A stretch of 64,000 nucleotides of DNA from ZC4RG20 sp963702105 (GCA_963702105.1 OY969712.1:5146001-5210000); one strand, 5' to 3'; positions 8,461 through 16,951 are shown, numbered from the stretch's first letter. Program-made: numbers and translations. Notes: a model not told the origin generated them from the sequence alone.

Positions 8461-9137
8461 TGGCCCGGCTCGGATTTCGGCTTTGGCTTCTGCCCGGAGG
8501 GCTGTGGCGATACCCTGATTCGGACCGGCTGCTTGCAGTCGGCCGATCCCGACGAGAACGTCTCGTGCGCGAGGTCGTAGACGAGGTCGCAGCCCATGAT
8601 GTCGTTGGCGCCCACGCGCAGCCAGGCGTTGCCCCTGAGGCTCACGGTGTGTTTGGCGTTGTCGAGCAGGATGAGGTCGGCGCCGCCTTTGACGGCCTGG
8701 GCGCTCGCCTTGGCGGTCTGCTCGAACGTCGCGGGGTTGCCGTGCAGCTCGAGCGTCGCGAGCTCGTTGTTCTGCACGGTGAGCTTTGCATCCGCGCTTT
8801 CGATCTTGGCCGGGCCGGCCGCGATCGTGACGCCGTTATGCATCTTCCATTCGCTGTGCGCGAAATCGAGCGCGTCGGCCGTCGCGGTGCCCGCCGAGAT
8901 GCGCAGGTCGTTCTGACTGATCTTGAGGCCGCGGAAGTCCACGCGGCTCGTGCTTCCGTCGTAGGTGATCGATTCGGCGGAGAGGTCGATGCCGGCCGGC
9001 CCCGCGACCTGTCGCCCGGCCTGCTTGGCGGCGGCGGCGGGGTGCTCGTCGGCCGCGCACACTGCGGCAGCGAGCAGCGAAAGCGCGACGAAGAGCGTGT
9101 TCGCGACGAAGAGCGTGTTAAGGCGTAAACAGGCCAT
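8457..9137 (-). CDS. lptA: LPS transport periplasmic protein LptA
   Basis: 226 residues from ATG 9137. Signal peptide about 1-29 (ends AAAVCA-AD). The mature part is an OstA/LptA beta-jellyroll: ISAGTATADALDF, GPAKIESADAKLT, and the C-terminal GCDLVYDLAHETFSSG typical of the family. LptA bridges LptC in the inner membrane to LptD outside by carrying LPS across the periplasm. It overlaps lptC by 20 nt and lptB by 4 nt. The signal peptide contains a tandem hexapeptide (NTLFVA twice), encoded by an 18-bp duplication at 9084-9119. A longer upstream frame runs antisense-like through lptC and is rejected. Confidence 0.93.
   Translation of the reverse strand: MACLRLNTLFVANTLFVALSLLAAAVCAADEHPAAAAKQAGRQVAGPAGIDLSAESITYDGSTSRVDFRGLKISQNDLRISAGTATADALDFAHSEWKMHNGVTIAAGPAKIESADAKLTVQNNELATLELHGNPATFEQTAKASAQAVKGGADLILLDNAKHTVSLRGNAWLRVGANDIMGCDLVYDLAHETFSSGSADCKQPVRIRVSPQPSGQKPKPKSEPGQ
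9084..9119. repeat. 18-bp exact tandem duplication inside the lptA signal peptide
   Basis: CGCGACGAAGAGCGTGTT occurs at 9084-9101 and again at 9102-9119. On the coding strand it duplicates NTLFVA in the hydrophobic part of the LptA signal sequence. The outer copy also covers two bases of the lptC stop codon (TAA 9118-9120), so it sits exactly at the lptC/lptA junction. Confidence 0.95.
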
Positions 9138-9687
9138 GCACCTTAGATTCCAACTCCAGGCGATCGCTCCCGAGAAACGCCTTGAGACCCACGGCCTCGA
9201 GCGTGTTGCCGTCCACCGAGATTCGCACGGGCCCGTTCGTCGAGGCGAGCCGCTGCTCGGGCTCGAGCCGAAGCCGGTCGGTCTCGACGCGCGTCGTGCG
9301 GCCGGCGGTTCCCGGGTTGCGCGTGATCTCAACGTCGCCTTCGAGGTCCAGGTAGCTCGGCTGCTCGGACGGCGCTTCGCCGCGAGCAGCCGTGACGCTC
9401 CAGGGCACCTGTTCGGCCGGCTGGTACTCGAACTGCACCTCGTGAAGCAGCAGCCCGCCGTTGTCGGGGCGCTCCTCCGCGAGCTTCGCGTGCAGGCGGT
9501 ACAGGATCCGCCCCTGCTCGTCGGTCCCGAGCAGCACGGCGTCGCGCAGATAGTAGCCGAGCGGATACGCCCCGGTCTCCTGCACGACAGGAGCGGGTTT
9601 GCGCGCCGGCCGCGCGAAGTACCACGTGGCGAGCGCGGCGGCGGCGAGCAGCACGAACGCCGCGCCGTTGCGAAGGTTTCTGTACAC
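9118..9687 (-). CDS. lptC: LPS export protein LptC
   Basis: 189 residues with a GTG start at 9687; no in-frame ATG exists just upstream. One N-terminal membrane helix (about 8-25) anchors a periplasmic OstA-like domain: YYLRDAVLLGTDEQGRILYRLHA, then GDVEITRN and the family end LEAVGLKAFLGSDRLELESKVHG. It receives LPS from LptBFG and passes it to LptA. In many relatives kdsD and kdsC precede lptC in the same operon; here they are absent and a divergent bolA-type gene is the neighbour. Confidence 0.93.
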   Translation of the reverse strand: MYRNLRNGAAFVLLAAAALATWYFARPARKPAPVVQETGAYPLGYYLRDAVLLGTDEQGRILYRLHAKLAEERPDNGGLLLHEVQFEYQPAEQVPWSVTAARGEAPSEQPSYLDLEGDVEITRNPGTAGRTTRVETDRLRLEPEQRLASTNGPVRISVDGNTLEAVGLKAFLGSDRLELESKVHGLFTP

Positions 9688-9871
9688 GACCGGTATGGAT
9701 GCCTAGTCAAAACAAGGCTCGAACCGGCATTGTACCTCCAATCCCCGAGGCGGAGCGTGGGCGAACTCACCGATTTCGGAAGCCGGAACGGTACGAGGTC
9801 CGCCCGTCGTCCGGCGGTCTCTTATAGACTACTGCCCGAGACTTGCTTTCCCGGAACGGCGACGCGAAGGA

Positions 9872-10114
9872 ATGGACCCGAAACAAATCGAAGAGCTCAT
9901 CGAGCAGAACCTGCCGGAATCCAGCGCCGAGGTGCGCACGGACGGCATGGGGCATTACGAGGCCGTCGTCGTCTGCGCCGCCTTCGAGGGCAAGCGCAGC
10001 CTGGCCCGCCACCAGCTCGTCTACGGCGCGCTCGGGCAGCGCGTCGGCCGCGAGATCCATGCCCTCGCGCTGCGTACCTTTACGCCCGCGGAGTGGCAGG
10101 CGGCCAGGGACTGA
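9872..10114 (+). CDS. ibaG: BolA family protein (IbaG-like)
   Basis: 80 residues, the size of IbaG/YrbA-type BolA proteins. It shows VRTDGMGHYEAVVVCAAFEGKRSLARHQLVYGALGQRVGREIHALALRTFTP, with the BolA helix-turn-helix-like core and the His that helps coordinate a [2Fe-2S] cluster with monothiol glutaredoxins. It stands directly before murA with 1 nt between the stop and the murA TTG start, the conserved ibaG-murA order. A weak TATAGA -10-like sequence lies at 9823; no convincing -35. Confidence 0.93.
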   Translation: MDPKQIEELIEQNLPESSAEVRTDGMGHYEAVVVCAAFEGKRSLARHQLVYGALGQRVGREIHALALRTFTPAEWQAARD

Positions 10115-10115
10115 C

Positions 10116-11375
10116 TTGGACAAGCTCGAAATTTTCGGCGGCGGGCGGCTCTCGGGCCAGGTCAGGATCTCGGGGGCAAAGAACTCGGCGCTGCCGATTC
10201 TGGCCGCGACGCTGCTCGCCGAGCGGCCCGTGAGCCTCACGAACATCCCGCACCTCAACGACGTGACGACGACCGTCAAGCTGCTGCGGCGGATGGGCGT
10301 CGAGATCACGTTTCACGACGGTGTGCGTCTCGAGGTCGATGCGACGCATATCGCCGAGCCGCTCGCGCCCTACGAGCTCGTCAAGACGATGCGGGCCTCG
10401 ATCCTCGTCCTCGGCCCATTGCTCGGGCGTTACGGCCGCGCCGACGTGTCGCTGCCGGGCGGTTGCGCGATCGGCGCCCGGCCCGTGGACCTGCACGTCA
10501 CGGGGCTCAAAGCGCTCGGCGCCTCGATCAGTATCGAGGACGGCTACATCCGGGCGCGGGCCGAGCGCCTGCGCGGGGGCCGCATGGTGCTCGACACAGT
10601 GACCGTGACGGGCACCGAGAACCTCATGATGGCCGCGGCATGTGCGCGCGGCGAGAGCATCATCGAGAACGCCGCTCGCGAGCCCGAGGTCGTGGACCTC
10701 GCCGATTTTCTCAGGGCGCTCGGCGCCCGCATCGAGGGCGCGGGAACGGACCGCATCCGCATTCAGGGCGTCGACTCCTTCGGCGCCGCGGATCACGACG
10801 TGATGCCGGATCGCATCGAGACGGGCACTTACCTCGTCGCGGCCGCAATCACGGGCGGGCGCATCCGCGCGACGAAGACGCGTCCCGAGCATCTCGACGC
10901 CGTGCTGCAGAAGCTCGGCGAGGCCGGCGCTGCGATCGAGACCGGCAGCGACTGGATCGAGCTCGACATGGGCGGCGCGCGGCCGCGGGCAGTGGACATC
11001 AAGACGGCGCCGTACCCGGCCTTTCCGACCGACATGCAGGCGCAGTTCTGCGCGCTCAACGCCGTCGCCGAAGGCACGGCGGCCATCACCGAGACGATCT
11101 TCGAGAACCGGTTCCAGCACGCGCTCGAGCTGCAGCGCATGGGCGCGAACCTCTCGATTCAGGGCAATACGGTGGTCTGCCGCGGCGTCGAGCGTCTGCG
11201 CGGCGCCCCCGTCATGGCCACGGACCTCCGCGCCTCGGCGTCGCTCGTCCTCGCCGGGCTCGCGGCGCAAGGCCGCACGCTCGTCGATCGGATCTACCAT
11301 ATCGACCGCGGCTACGAGTGCATCGAGGAAAAGCTCCTCGGCCTCGGCGCCGAGATCAAGCGCCTGCCCGGCTGA
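10116..11375 (+). CDS. murA: UDP-N-acetylglucosamine 1-carboxyvinyltransferase
   Basis: 419 residues, exactly the E. coli length, if translation begins at TTG 10116 (MDKLEIFGGG). No ATG in frame gives a complete N-terminus. MurA adds enolpyruvate from PEP to UDP-GlcNAc, the first committed step of peptidoglycan synthesis. Lys22 in SGAKNSALP and the fosfomycin-target Cys117 in LPGGCAIGARPVDLH are present. It is coupled to ibaG by 1-nt spacing. Its TGA is followed by CCCCTTTTCGC, a remnant of the palindromic 3'-end element. Confidence 0.96.
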   Translation: MDKLEIFGGGRLSGQVRISGAKNSALPILAATLLAERPVSLTNIPHLNDVTTTVKLLRRMGVEITFHDGVRLEVDATHIAEPLAPYELVKTMRASILVLGPLLGRYGRADVSLPGGCAIGARPVDLHVTGLKALGASISIEDGYIRARAERLRGGRMVLDTVTVTGTENLMMAAACARGESIIENAAREPEVVDLADFLRALGARIEGAGTDRIRIQGVDSFGAADHDVMPDRIETGTYLVAAAITGGRIRATKTRPEHLDAVLQKLGEAGAAIETGSDWIELDMGGARPRAVDIKTAPYPAFPTDMQAQFCALNAVAEGTAAITETIFENRFQHALELQRMGANLSIQGNTVVCRGVERLRGAPVMATDLRASASLVLAGLAAQGRTLVDRIYHIDRGYECIEEKLLGLGAEIKRLPG

Positions 11376-11400
11376 CCCCTTTTCGCTTGTTCGGATCAGG
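11372..11400. repeat. Degenerate remnant of the GGGTCAGAGCCC element (locus E)
   Basis: CTGACCCCTTTTCGC starts over the murA stop codon and matches half an arm of the palindromes at 3079 and 39815. A short GGATCAGG follows at the stop of the convergent gene. The stem is too broken to call a working terminator. Confidence 0.4.
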
Positions 11401-11767
11401 CGTCTTCGCGCTCCGGACTGTCGAGCCGAAAGAAGTTGCTCTGCTTTCCCGACTTCAGGTGCTGCTGAAACAGGAACACGAGGCGGCGCCGCTCGAATAC
11501 GCCCAGCCACGCGTCCCAGCTCACCTCCTTGAGCCCGTCGTCGTAGCCCGGGAAGTCGAAGCGCAGCACGCGCGGCTCCTCGGCGTCGTTGTCGGGAATG
11601 GTCGCGGGCGTCGCCTTGCGCTCCTCGGCCCAGGCCTTGATGACCTCAGGATTGCGCGTCGCCAGCGTCTGGCCCTCGTGGTCCTCGCGCTCGCCCACGG
11701 ACTCGATCCATTTGGCCCGCTGCGTCGAGGGCGAAAGGCCCTCGCTTTTGGCGGCTTGCTTGCCCAT
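11396..11767 (-). CDS. Small conserved protein of unknown function
   Basis: 123 residues, charged and without signal peptide or membrane segment. N-terminus is Lys/Ser-rich; the core contains VIKAWAEERKATPATI, VLRFDFPGYDDGLKEVSWDAWLGVFERRRLVFLFQ and ends SNFFRLDSPERED. The combination of WAE-R-G/A-PA, a FPGY loop and a WD-x-F/L-x-x-FE segment resembles small proteins that databases often label, without support, as 1,4-alpha-glucan branching enzyme; I make no functional claim. It converges with murA and stands apart from the DegS-like gene (about 140 nt). Codon use looks like its neighbours. Confidence 0.7.
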   Translation of the reverse strand: MGKQAAKSEGLSPSTQRAKWIESVGEREDHEGQTLATRNPEVIKAWAEERKATPATIPDNDAEEPRVLRFDFPGYDDGLKEVSWDAWLGVFERRRLVFLFQQHLKSGKQSNFFRLDSPEREDA

Positions 11768-11908
11768 GCCTTGCTCCTTGGCTGCCTCTTTGCGAGAGGC
11801 CTTGCAAGCGCCGTACCAGGCGGGCGGCTGCCGGTCGCCCGGTCGCCCCGGCGCGAAGAGGCCGGGTCCGAGCGGTCTTGCCCCGCTGATCGCCCTCGCC
11901 CACCGCGC

Positions 11909-12979
11909 CTACTGTGCCGGCTCCGCCGGCCGCTCCTCGAGCACGGCTTCGAGGTTTGCGACCTTGCCGCCCGCCCGCACGACGCGCACGCGGATGTGGT
12001 CGCCGGGCTTGGCGCTCGCGACGATCTGCAGGGCCTGCCGCCGCGTCGAGACGCGCTGGCCGTTGATGTGCGTGATGACGTCGCCGGGCGTGAGCCCCGC
12101 GGCGGCCGCCGGGCCCTCGACGCCCCGCACCTCGACGGCCGGTCCCATTATGCCGAGCTTGGCGGCGTAGACGGCGGGGAGATCGATGGGATCGACGCCG
12201 AGATAGCCGCGGATCACGCGGCCGTGCTCGATGAGCTGATCCATGACCCCGCGCACGAGATTCACGGGGATGGCGAACCCGATCCCCTCGGGCGGCGCCA
12301 GCTCGCCGGCCGAGCTCACGACGGCCGTATTGATGCCGACGAGCTCGCCGCGCGTGTTGACGAGCGCCCCGCCCGAGTTGCCCATGTTGATGGCCGCATC
12401 CGTCTGGATGAAGTCTTCGAAGTTCGTGAGGCCCAGCTGACTACGTCCCGTTGCGCTCACGATGCCCATCGTGACCGTCTGGCTCAGGCCCAGCGAGTTG
12501 CCGATCGCGAGCACGACGTCCCCGACCTTGAGGCTGTCGGAGCGGCCCAGCACGATCGTGGGGAGGTTCGGCAGCTCGATGTGCAGCAGCGCGAGCTCGG
12601 TGTCCGGATCGGCGCCGACCGTCTTGGCCGTGGCGACGCGCCCGTCGCTGAGCTGCACGTGTATCATGTCGGCGCCCCGGATGACGTGCCAGTTCGTGAC
12701 GACGTAGCCCTTCGGACTGATCACGACGCCCGACCCGAGCGCCTGGTCCCGCAGCGTGATGCCGGCCGGGCCGCCCGTGTTGAAGGTCCTCTCGGTGTAG
12801 ATGTTCACGACGGCCGGCGAGCTCGCGGCGACGGCCCGCGCATATCCGGCGGCGTCCGGGGGCTGGCGGCGCTCGAGGTTCGCAAGGCCCGGGTTGACGA
12901 GCACGGCCACGAACGCGACCGCGAGCCCGGCGATCGCCGATTGCGCGACGAAGGCGAAGGGCTTACCGTGCCAGGCCAT
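11909..12979 (-). CDS. degS: DegS/AlgW-like trypsin-type serine protease with PDZ domain
   Basis: 356 residues from ATG 12979; a TTG at 13021 would add 14 atypical residues. N-terminal membrane anchor about 7-28, then a trypsin-like domain with His98 in NWHVI and Ser202 in GNSGGAL, then one PDZ domain from about 265 (VRGVEGPAAAAGLTPGDVITHINGQRV). DegS/AlgW senses misfolded porins in the periplasm and cuts the anti-sigma-E factor. The position of the catalytic Asp, normally in a TDLAVL motif, reads TELALL (Glu128), an unusual conservative change. It is divergent from petA. Confidence 0.88.
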   Translation of the reverse strand: MAWHGKPFAFVAQSAIAGLAVAFVAVLVNPGLANLERRQPPDAAGYARAVAASSPAVVNIYTERTFNTGGPAGITLRDQALGSGVVISPKGYVVTNWHVIRGADMIHVQLSDGRVATAKTVGADPDTELALLHIELPNLPTIVLGRSDSLKVGDVVLAIGNSLGLSQTVTMGIVSATGRSQLGLTNFEDFIQTDAAINMGNSGGALVNTRGELVGINTAVVSSAGELAPPEGIGFAIPVNLVRGVMDQLIEHGRVIRGYLGVDPIDLPAVYAAKLGIMGPAVEVRGVEGPAAAAGLTPGDVITHINGQRVSTRRQALQIVASAKPGDHIRVRVVRAGGKVANLEAVLEERPAEPAQ

Positions 12980-13014
12980 ACCGCGAAGTCTAGCAGTTTC
13001 ACCCGGGGCTTCGG

Positions 13015-13044
13015 TGGCCAACCGGTTTCGCGGCCGTGTATAAT
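13015..13044 (+). promoter_or_regulatory. Candidate sigma-70 promoter for petABC
   Basis: A perfect -10 hexamer TATAAT at 13039-13044, preceded after 18 nt by TGGCCA (13015-13020), a 4/6 match to TTGACA. A transcript would begin near 13051 and have a leader of about 126 nt before the petA ATG. It lies in the divergent gap with the DegS-like gene. Confidence 0.5.
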
Positions 13045-13176
13045 GGGCTGCTTCTTAAATCATCGATGCCCCGCGCGCCGGCGGCCGCGTGCGGTATCCC
13101 AATAGAAAATTCATCACGGAACATTGAACCAAGGGAGGCGAATCGATGCCTTGCCCCTCCCGTCGAGGAGTGCTCG

Positions 13177-13815
13177 ATGACTGAAAGCACCAGCTTTACA
13201 AGGACGGAAAGCGGCCATCTGGCGACGGACGAAGAGGGCGCCTTCTCGAGGCGTCACTTCCTGACGGTCGCGGCCATCGTGACGGGCGGCGCCGGCGTCG
13301 TGGCCGCTGCCGCGCCGTTCGTCGCTTCGTTTCAGCCCAGCGCTCGCGCCCAGGCGCTCGGCGCTCCGGTCGAGCTCGACATCAGCAAGATCGAGCCCGG
13401 CGCCATGACCAAGGTCGAGTGGCGCGGCAAGCCCATTTATGCGGTCCACCGCACCGAGCACATGCTGAAGCAGGTGGACAACGCGACGCCCCTCGTGAAG
13501 GACCCGAAGTCCGAGGAGTCGGACCAGCCGGCCTATGCAGCGAACGAGTACCGCAGCATCCGTCCCGCGATGCTCGTGCTCGTCGGCGTCTGCACGCACC
13601 TGGGCTGTGCCCCGGCCGCGCGGTTCGAGGCCGCCGCGCCCGACATCGGGCCGGACTGGCCCGGCGGCTTCCTTTGCCCCTGCCACGGCTCGAAGTACGA
13701 CCTGGCCGGGCGCGTCTTCAAGGCGCAGCCGGCGCCTCAGAATCTCGCCGTGCCGCCGTACCAATACGTCAGCGACGCCAAGATCATGATCGGTTCGGAC
13801 ACGGGTAACTCGTAA
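13177..13815 (+). CDS. petA: Ubiquinol-cytochrome c reductase iron-sulfur (Rieske) subunit
   Basis: 212 residues from ATG 13177, chosen for GAGGAG six bases upstream and the family N-terminus; an open extension to 13036 is not protein-like. A twin-arginine motif FSRRHFLTVAAIV (about 23-36) and the following hydrophobic stretch form the Tat-targeted anchor. The 2Fe-2S ligands are Cys139, His141, Cys167 and His170, with the disulfide pair Cys144 and Cys169 (CTHLGC and CPCH). It passes electrons from ubiquinol to cytochrome c1. Its stop TAA is followed immediately by the petB ATG. Confidence 0.97.
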   Translation: MTESTSFTRTESGHLATDEEGAFSRRHFLTVAAIVTGGAGVVAAAAPFVASFQPSARAQALGAPVELDISKIEPGAMTKVEWRGKPIYAVHRTEHMLKQVDNATPLVKDPKSEESDQPAYAANEYRSIRPAMLVLVGVCTHLGCAPAARFEAAAPDIGPDWPGGFLCPCHGSKYDLAGRVFKAQPAPQNLAVPPYQYVSDAKIMIGSDTGNS

Positions 13816-15072
13816 ATGGCCACGAGAGAGACTGAAATACTGGATCGCACCGGCAAGGGGGCCGGCGGCTTGCGAGCCTGGATCGACGCCCGCTTCCCCA
13901 TGTCGAAGCTGCTTGCCGAGCACGTCACGGAGTATTACGCCGCCAAGAACTTCAACGTCTGGTACGGCTTCGGAGTGCTTGCGCTCGTCGTGCTCGTCAT
14001 CCAGCTCGTGACGGGCATCTTCCTCACGATGAACTACAAGCCGTCGGCGGCCGACGCTTTCGCCTCCGTGCAGTACATCATGCGCGACGTGAACTGGGGC
14101 TGGCTCATCCGCTACATGCACTCGACCGGCGCCTCGGCCTTCTTCATCGTCGTCTACCTGCACATGTTCCGCGGCATCATGTACGGCTCGTACAAGAAGC
14201 CGCGGGAGCTGCTATGGCTCATCGGCATGGCCATCTACCTGTGCTTGATGGCCGAGGCCTTCTTCGGCTACGTGCTGCCCTGGGGCAACATGTCGTACTG
14301 GGGAGGCCAGGTCATCACCTCGCTGTTCGGCGCAATACCGGTCATCGGCAATGGGCTCATGGACTGGATCCGCGGCGACTTCTACGTCTCGGACATCACG
14401 CTGAACCGGTTCTTCTCGTTCCACGTGATCGCCGTGCCGCTCATGCTCGTGCTGCTCGTCGTCGTGCACATCATGGCGCTGCACGAGGTGGGTTCGCTGA
14501 ACCCGGACGGTATCGAAATCAAGGAGAGCAAGGGCCCGGACGGCAAGCCCCTCGACGGCGTCCCGTTCCACCCTTACCACACCTCCAAGGATCTTGTGAT
14601 CATCGCCGTGTTCCTGATCATCTTCGCGGGCGTCGTCTTCTTCGCCCCGACGATGGGCGGGTTCTTCCTCGAGCACGACAATTTCGAACCCGTCAACGCG
14701 CTGCAGACGCCGCCGGAAATCTCGCCGGTCTGGTACTTCACGCCGTTCTACGCGATTCTGCGCGCGACGCCGAACAAGCTCGCGGGCGTGCTGCTCATGG
14801 GCGCCGCCGTGCTTCTGCCGATCTTCCTGCCGTGGCTCGATCGTTGCCGCGTGAAGTCGATCCGCTATCGCGGCTGGCCGTTCAAGGTCGCCCTCGGCCT
14901 GTTCGCGGTCAGCTTCATATGTCTCGGCTACCTGGGCCTGCAGCGCGCCGTGCCGCCGATTCCGGTGCTGTCCCGCTTCGCCGCTGTGCCGTACTTCGCG
15001 TTCTTCGTGCTTATGCCGTGGTACACGCGCAATGAGAAGACCAAGCCAGTTCCGACCCGGGTGACGAAATGA
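13816..15072 (+). CDS. petB: Cytochrome b subunit of the bc1 complex
   Basis: 418 residues, full-length cytochrome b with about eight or nine membrane helices. The heme-binding histidines are in helices around YMHSTGASAFFIVVYLHMFRG and FHVIAVPLMLVLLVVVHIMALHE. The Qo-site motif PPEISPVWYFTPFYAILR (PEWY-type, here PVWY) is near residue 308. It starts directly after the petA stop and its end overlaps petC by 4 nt (ATGA), so the three subunits are coupled. Confidence 0.97.
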   Translation: MATRETEILDRTGKGAGGLRAWIDARFPMSKLLAEHVTEYYAAKNFNVWYGFGVLALVVLVIQLVTGIFLTMNYKPSAADAFASVQYIMRDVNWGWLIRYMHSTGASAFFIVVYLHMFRGIMYGSYKKPRELLWLIGMAIYLCLMAEAFFGYVLPWGNMSYWGGQVITSLFGAIPVIGNGLMDWIRGDFYVSDITLNRFFSFHVIAVPLMLVLLVVVHIMALHEVGSLNPDGIEIKESKGPDGKPLDGVPFHPYHTSKDLVIIAVFLIIFAGVVFFAPTMGGFFLEHDNFEPVNALQTPPEISPVWYFTPFYAILRATPNKLAGVLLMGAAVLLPIFLPWLDRCRVKSIRYRGWPFKVALGLFAVSFICLGYLGLQRAVPPIPVLSRFAAVPYFAFFVLMPWYTRNEKTKPVPTRVTK

Positions 15073-15824
15073 GAATCAAAGCCGTAGCCTGCGCCGCCCT
15101 GCTCCTGTGGGCCGGGGCCGTGTTCGCGGCCGAGACGAGCCCGAAGGTCGAGCCCGTCGAGGAGTCGGTGCCGGTCAACAACAACATCGGCAACATTCCG
15201 TCGCTGCAGCGCGGGGCGAAGTACTTCGTGAACTATTGCATGGGCTGCCATTCGGCCCAGTACGTGCGCTACAACAAGCTGGCCGAGGGTCTGCACCTGA
15301 CGGACAAGCAGCTCAAGCAGAACCTCATGTTCACGGGCACGCAGCCCTACGACACGATGTCGAATGCGATGCGCGCGAAGGATGCAGAGCAATGGTTCGG
15401 CAAGGCTCCGCCCGATCTTTCGCTCATCGCCGAGAGCCGCGGCGCGGAGTACATCTACAACTATCTGCGCGGCTTCTATGAGGACGATTCGCGGCCGACG
15501 GGCGCGAACAACCTCGTGCTGCCGAACACGGCGATGCCGGACATCCTCTGGGAGCTGCAAGGCATCCGCAAGCCCGTCTACGCGAAGCCGACGGGGCCGA
15601 ACCAGGACGCCCGCATCACGGGCTTCGAGGTCGTGAAGCCCGGGCTCATGTCGGAGCAGCAGTTCGACCAGGTGGCCCGGGATATCACGAACTTCCTGGA
15701 CTACATCGGCGAGCCCATGCGCGAGCAGCGCGAGGGGCTCGGCATCAAGGTCATCGCCTTCCTTCTCGTGTTCCTGCTCATCACGTATATGCTGAAAAAG
15801 GAAATCTGGAAGGACGTCGAGTAG
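15069..15824 (+). CDS. petC: Cytochrome c1
   Basis: 251 residues. Signal peptide about 1-20 ending VFAAE, the heme c site CMGCH in FVNYCMGCHSAQYVRYNKL near residue 58, and a C-terminal membrane anchor (VIAFLLVFLLITYML) followed by KKEIWKDVE. The axial Met is probably in the segment NTAMPDILWELQG or nearby. It accepts electrons from the Rieske protein and reduces soluble or membrane cytochrome c. It overlaps petB by 4 nt. Confidence 0.96.
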   Translation: MRIKAVACAALLLWAGAVFAAETSPKVEPVEESVPVNNNIGNIPSLQRGAKYFVNYCMGCHSAQYVRYNKLAEGLHLTDKQLKQNLMFTGTQPYDTMSNAMRAKDAEQWFGKAPPDLSLIAESRGAEYIYNYLRGFYEDDSRPTGANNLVLPNTAMPDILWELQGIRKPVYAKPTGPNQDARITGFEVVKPGLMSEQQFDQVARDITNFLDYIGEPMREQREGLGIKVIAFLLVFLLITYMLKKEIWKDVE

Positions 15825-15868
15825 CGCTGCGCGCATTCGCCGCCGGTCCTTTTTAGGAGACTCCTCGC

Positions 15869-16498
15869 ATGACGGTCATCGCAAACCGTCGGTCGGTAAT
15901 GACGCTCTTTTCGAAGCCGGCCGATCCGTGGAGTCATCGCACACGGCTGGTGCTTGCGGAGAAAAGCATCAACATCGATATCGTCGATGTGGAAGAGGGC
16001 AACCTGCCGGAAGATCTGCTCGACCTGAACCCTTACAGCAGCGTGCCGACGCTCGTCGATCGGGACCTCGTCCTCTACGACTCGCGCGTGATCATGGAGT
16101 ATCTCGACGAGCGTTTTCCGCATCCGCCGCTCATGCCCGTCGATCCGGTCACGAGGGCGCACTTCCGGCTCGCGCTGTTCCGAATCGAGAAGGACTGGTA
16201 CCCGCTCGCCGAACAGATCTACGCGAACAGCGATCGCAAGCCCGTCGGCCGGGCCGTCAAGGCGCTCGAGGAGAGCATTCTCTCGAGTGCGGAGATCTTC
16301 GCTGCCAAGCGCTTCTTCCTGAGCGACGAGTTCTCGCTCGTCGACTGCACGATCGGACCGATCCTGTGGCGGCTGCCGCTGTTCGGCATCGAGCTGCCGC
16401 CCCAGGCACGGCCGATTCAGCGCTACATGGACGACGTGTTCATGCGGCCTTCGTTCCAGGCCAGCCTGACGGAGTTCGAGCAGGAGATCCGGCAATAG
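15869..16498 (+). CDS. sspA: Stringent starvation protein A
   Basis: 209 residues with a glutathione-S-transferase fold: N-terminal thioredoxin-like part (MTLFSKPADPWSHRTRLVLAEKSI, NPYSSVPTLVDRDLVLYDSRVIMEYLDERFPHPPLMP) and a helical C-terminal part. SspA lacks GST catalysis and binds RNA polymerase to alter promoter use under starvation and acid stress. AGGAG lies 9 nt upstream of the ATG. It follows petC by 44 nt and precedes sspB by 3 nt, the conserved petABC-sspAB order. Confidence 0.95.
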   Translation: MTVIANRRSVMTLFSKPADPWSHRTRLVLAEKSINIDIVDVEEGNLPEDLLDLNPYSSVPTLVDRDLVLYDSRVIMEYLDERFPHPPLMPVDPVTRAHFRLALFRIEKDWYPLAEQIYANSDRKPVGRAVKALEESILSSAEIFAAKRFFLSDEFSLVDCTIGPILWRLPLFGIELPPQARPIQRYMDDVFMRPSFQASLTEFEQEIRQ

Positions 16499-16501
16499 CG
16501 C

Positions 16502-16912
16502 ATGCCGGGTAATGTCGAAACGAAGCCGACGATGCAGCGGCCCTACCTGCTTAGGGCCATGCACGAGTGGATGGTCGATAACAGTTTGACGCCGCACATC
16601 GTCGTCGACGCGCGGCGCGAGGGCCTCATCGTGCCCGCGGGCCACGCGAAGGACGGCAAGCTCGTCCTCAATGTGAGCCTCACCGCGACCCGTAACCTCT
16701 CACTCGGCAATGAGCTCGTGACGTTCGAGGCCCGCTTCGGCGGCGTCCCGCAGCACGTGGAGGTGCCGGTCGAGGCCGTGCTCGGCATCTATGCCCGCGA
16801 GTCCGGGCGCGGAATGCTGTTCCCCGAAGAAGACGCATCGCCCTCGCCCGAGCCGCCCGAGGGGCCCGGCGGCGGCGAGGCGAAAAAGCCCTCGCTCAAA
16901 GTCGTCAAATAG
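16502..16912 (+). CDS. sspB: ClpXP protease specificity-enhancing factor SspB
   Basis: 136 residues. The substrate-binding domain spans about 11-105 (RPYLLRAMHEWMVDNSLTPHIVVDA ... FGGVPQHVEVPVEAVLGIYARE). A flexible Pro/Gly/Glu-rich linker follows, and the C-terminal tail SLKVVK is the ClpX-binding XB motif. SspB delivers ssrA-tagged peptides from stalled ribosomes to ClpXP. An in-frame second ATG at 16532 (MQRPYLL) is also possible as the start. The TAG stop runs straight into a partial palindromic element. Confidence 0.95.
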   Translation: MPGNVETKPTMQRPYLLRAMHEWMVDNSLTPHIVVDARREGLIVPAGHAKDGKLVLNVSLTATRNLSLGNELVTFEARFGGVPQHVEVPVEAVLGIYARESGRGMLFPEEDASPSPEPPEGPGGGEAKKPSLKVVK

Positions 16913-16951
16913 GGGTCAGAGCCCTTTTTCGCGGCCCTTTTTAGTGGGTTA
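16911..16951. repeat. Partial GGGTCAGAGCCC element between sspB and diaA (locus B)
   Basis: AGGGGTCAGAGCCCTTTTTCGC begins at the sspB stop and is followed by a second CCCTTTTTAG fragment instead of the normal inverted arm. The single arm can still form its GGG/CCC hairpin with a T-tract, so termination of sspB transcription is plausible. The diaA stop is at 16949-16951. Confidence 0.6.

Noticed and set aside
13036..13176. Upstream extension of petA
   Set aside because: The extra residues are not Rieske-like, and a strong GAGGAG precedes the ATG at 13177.
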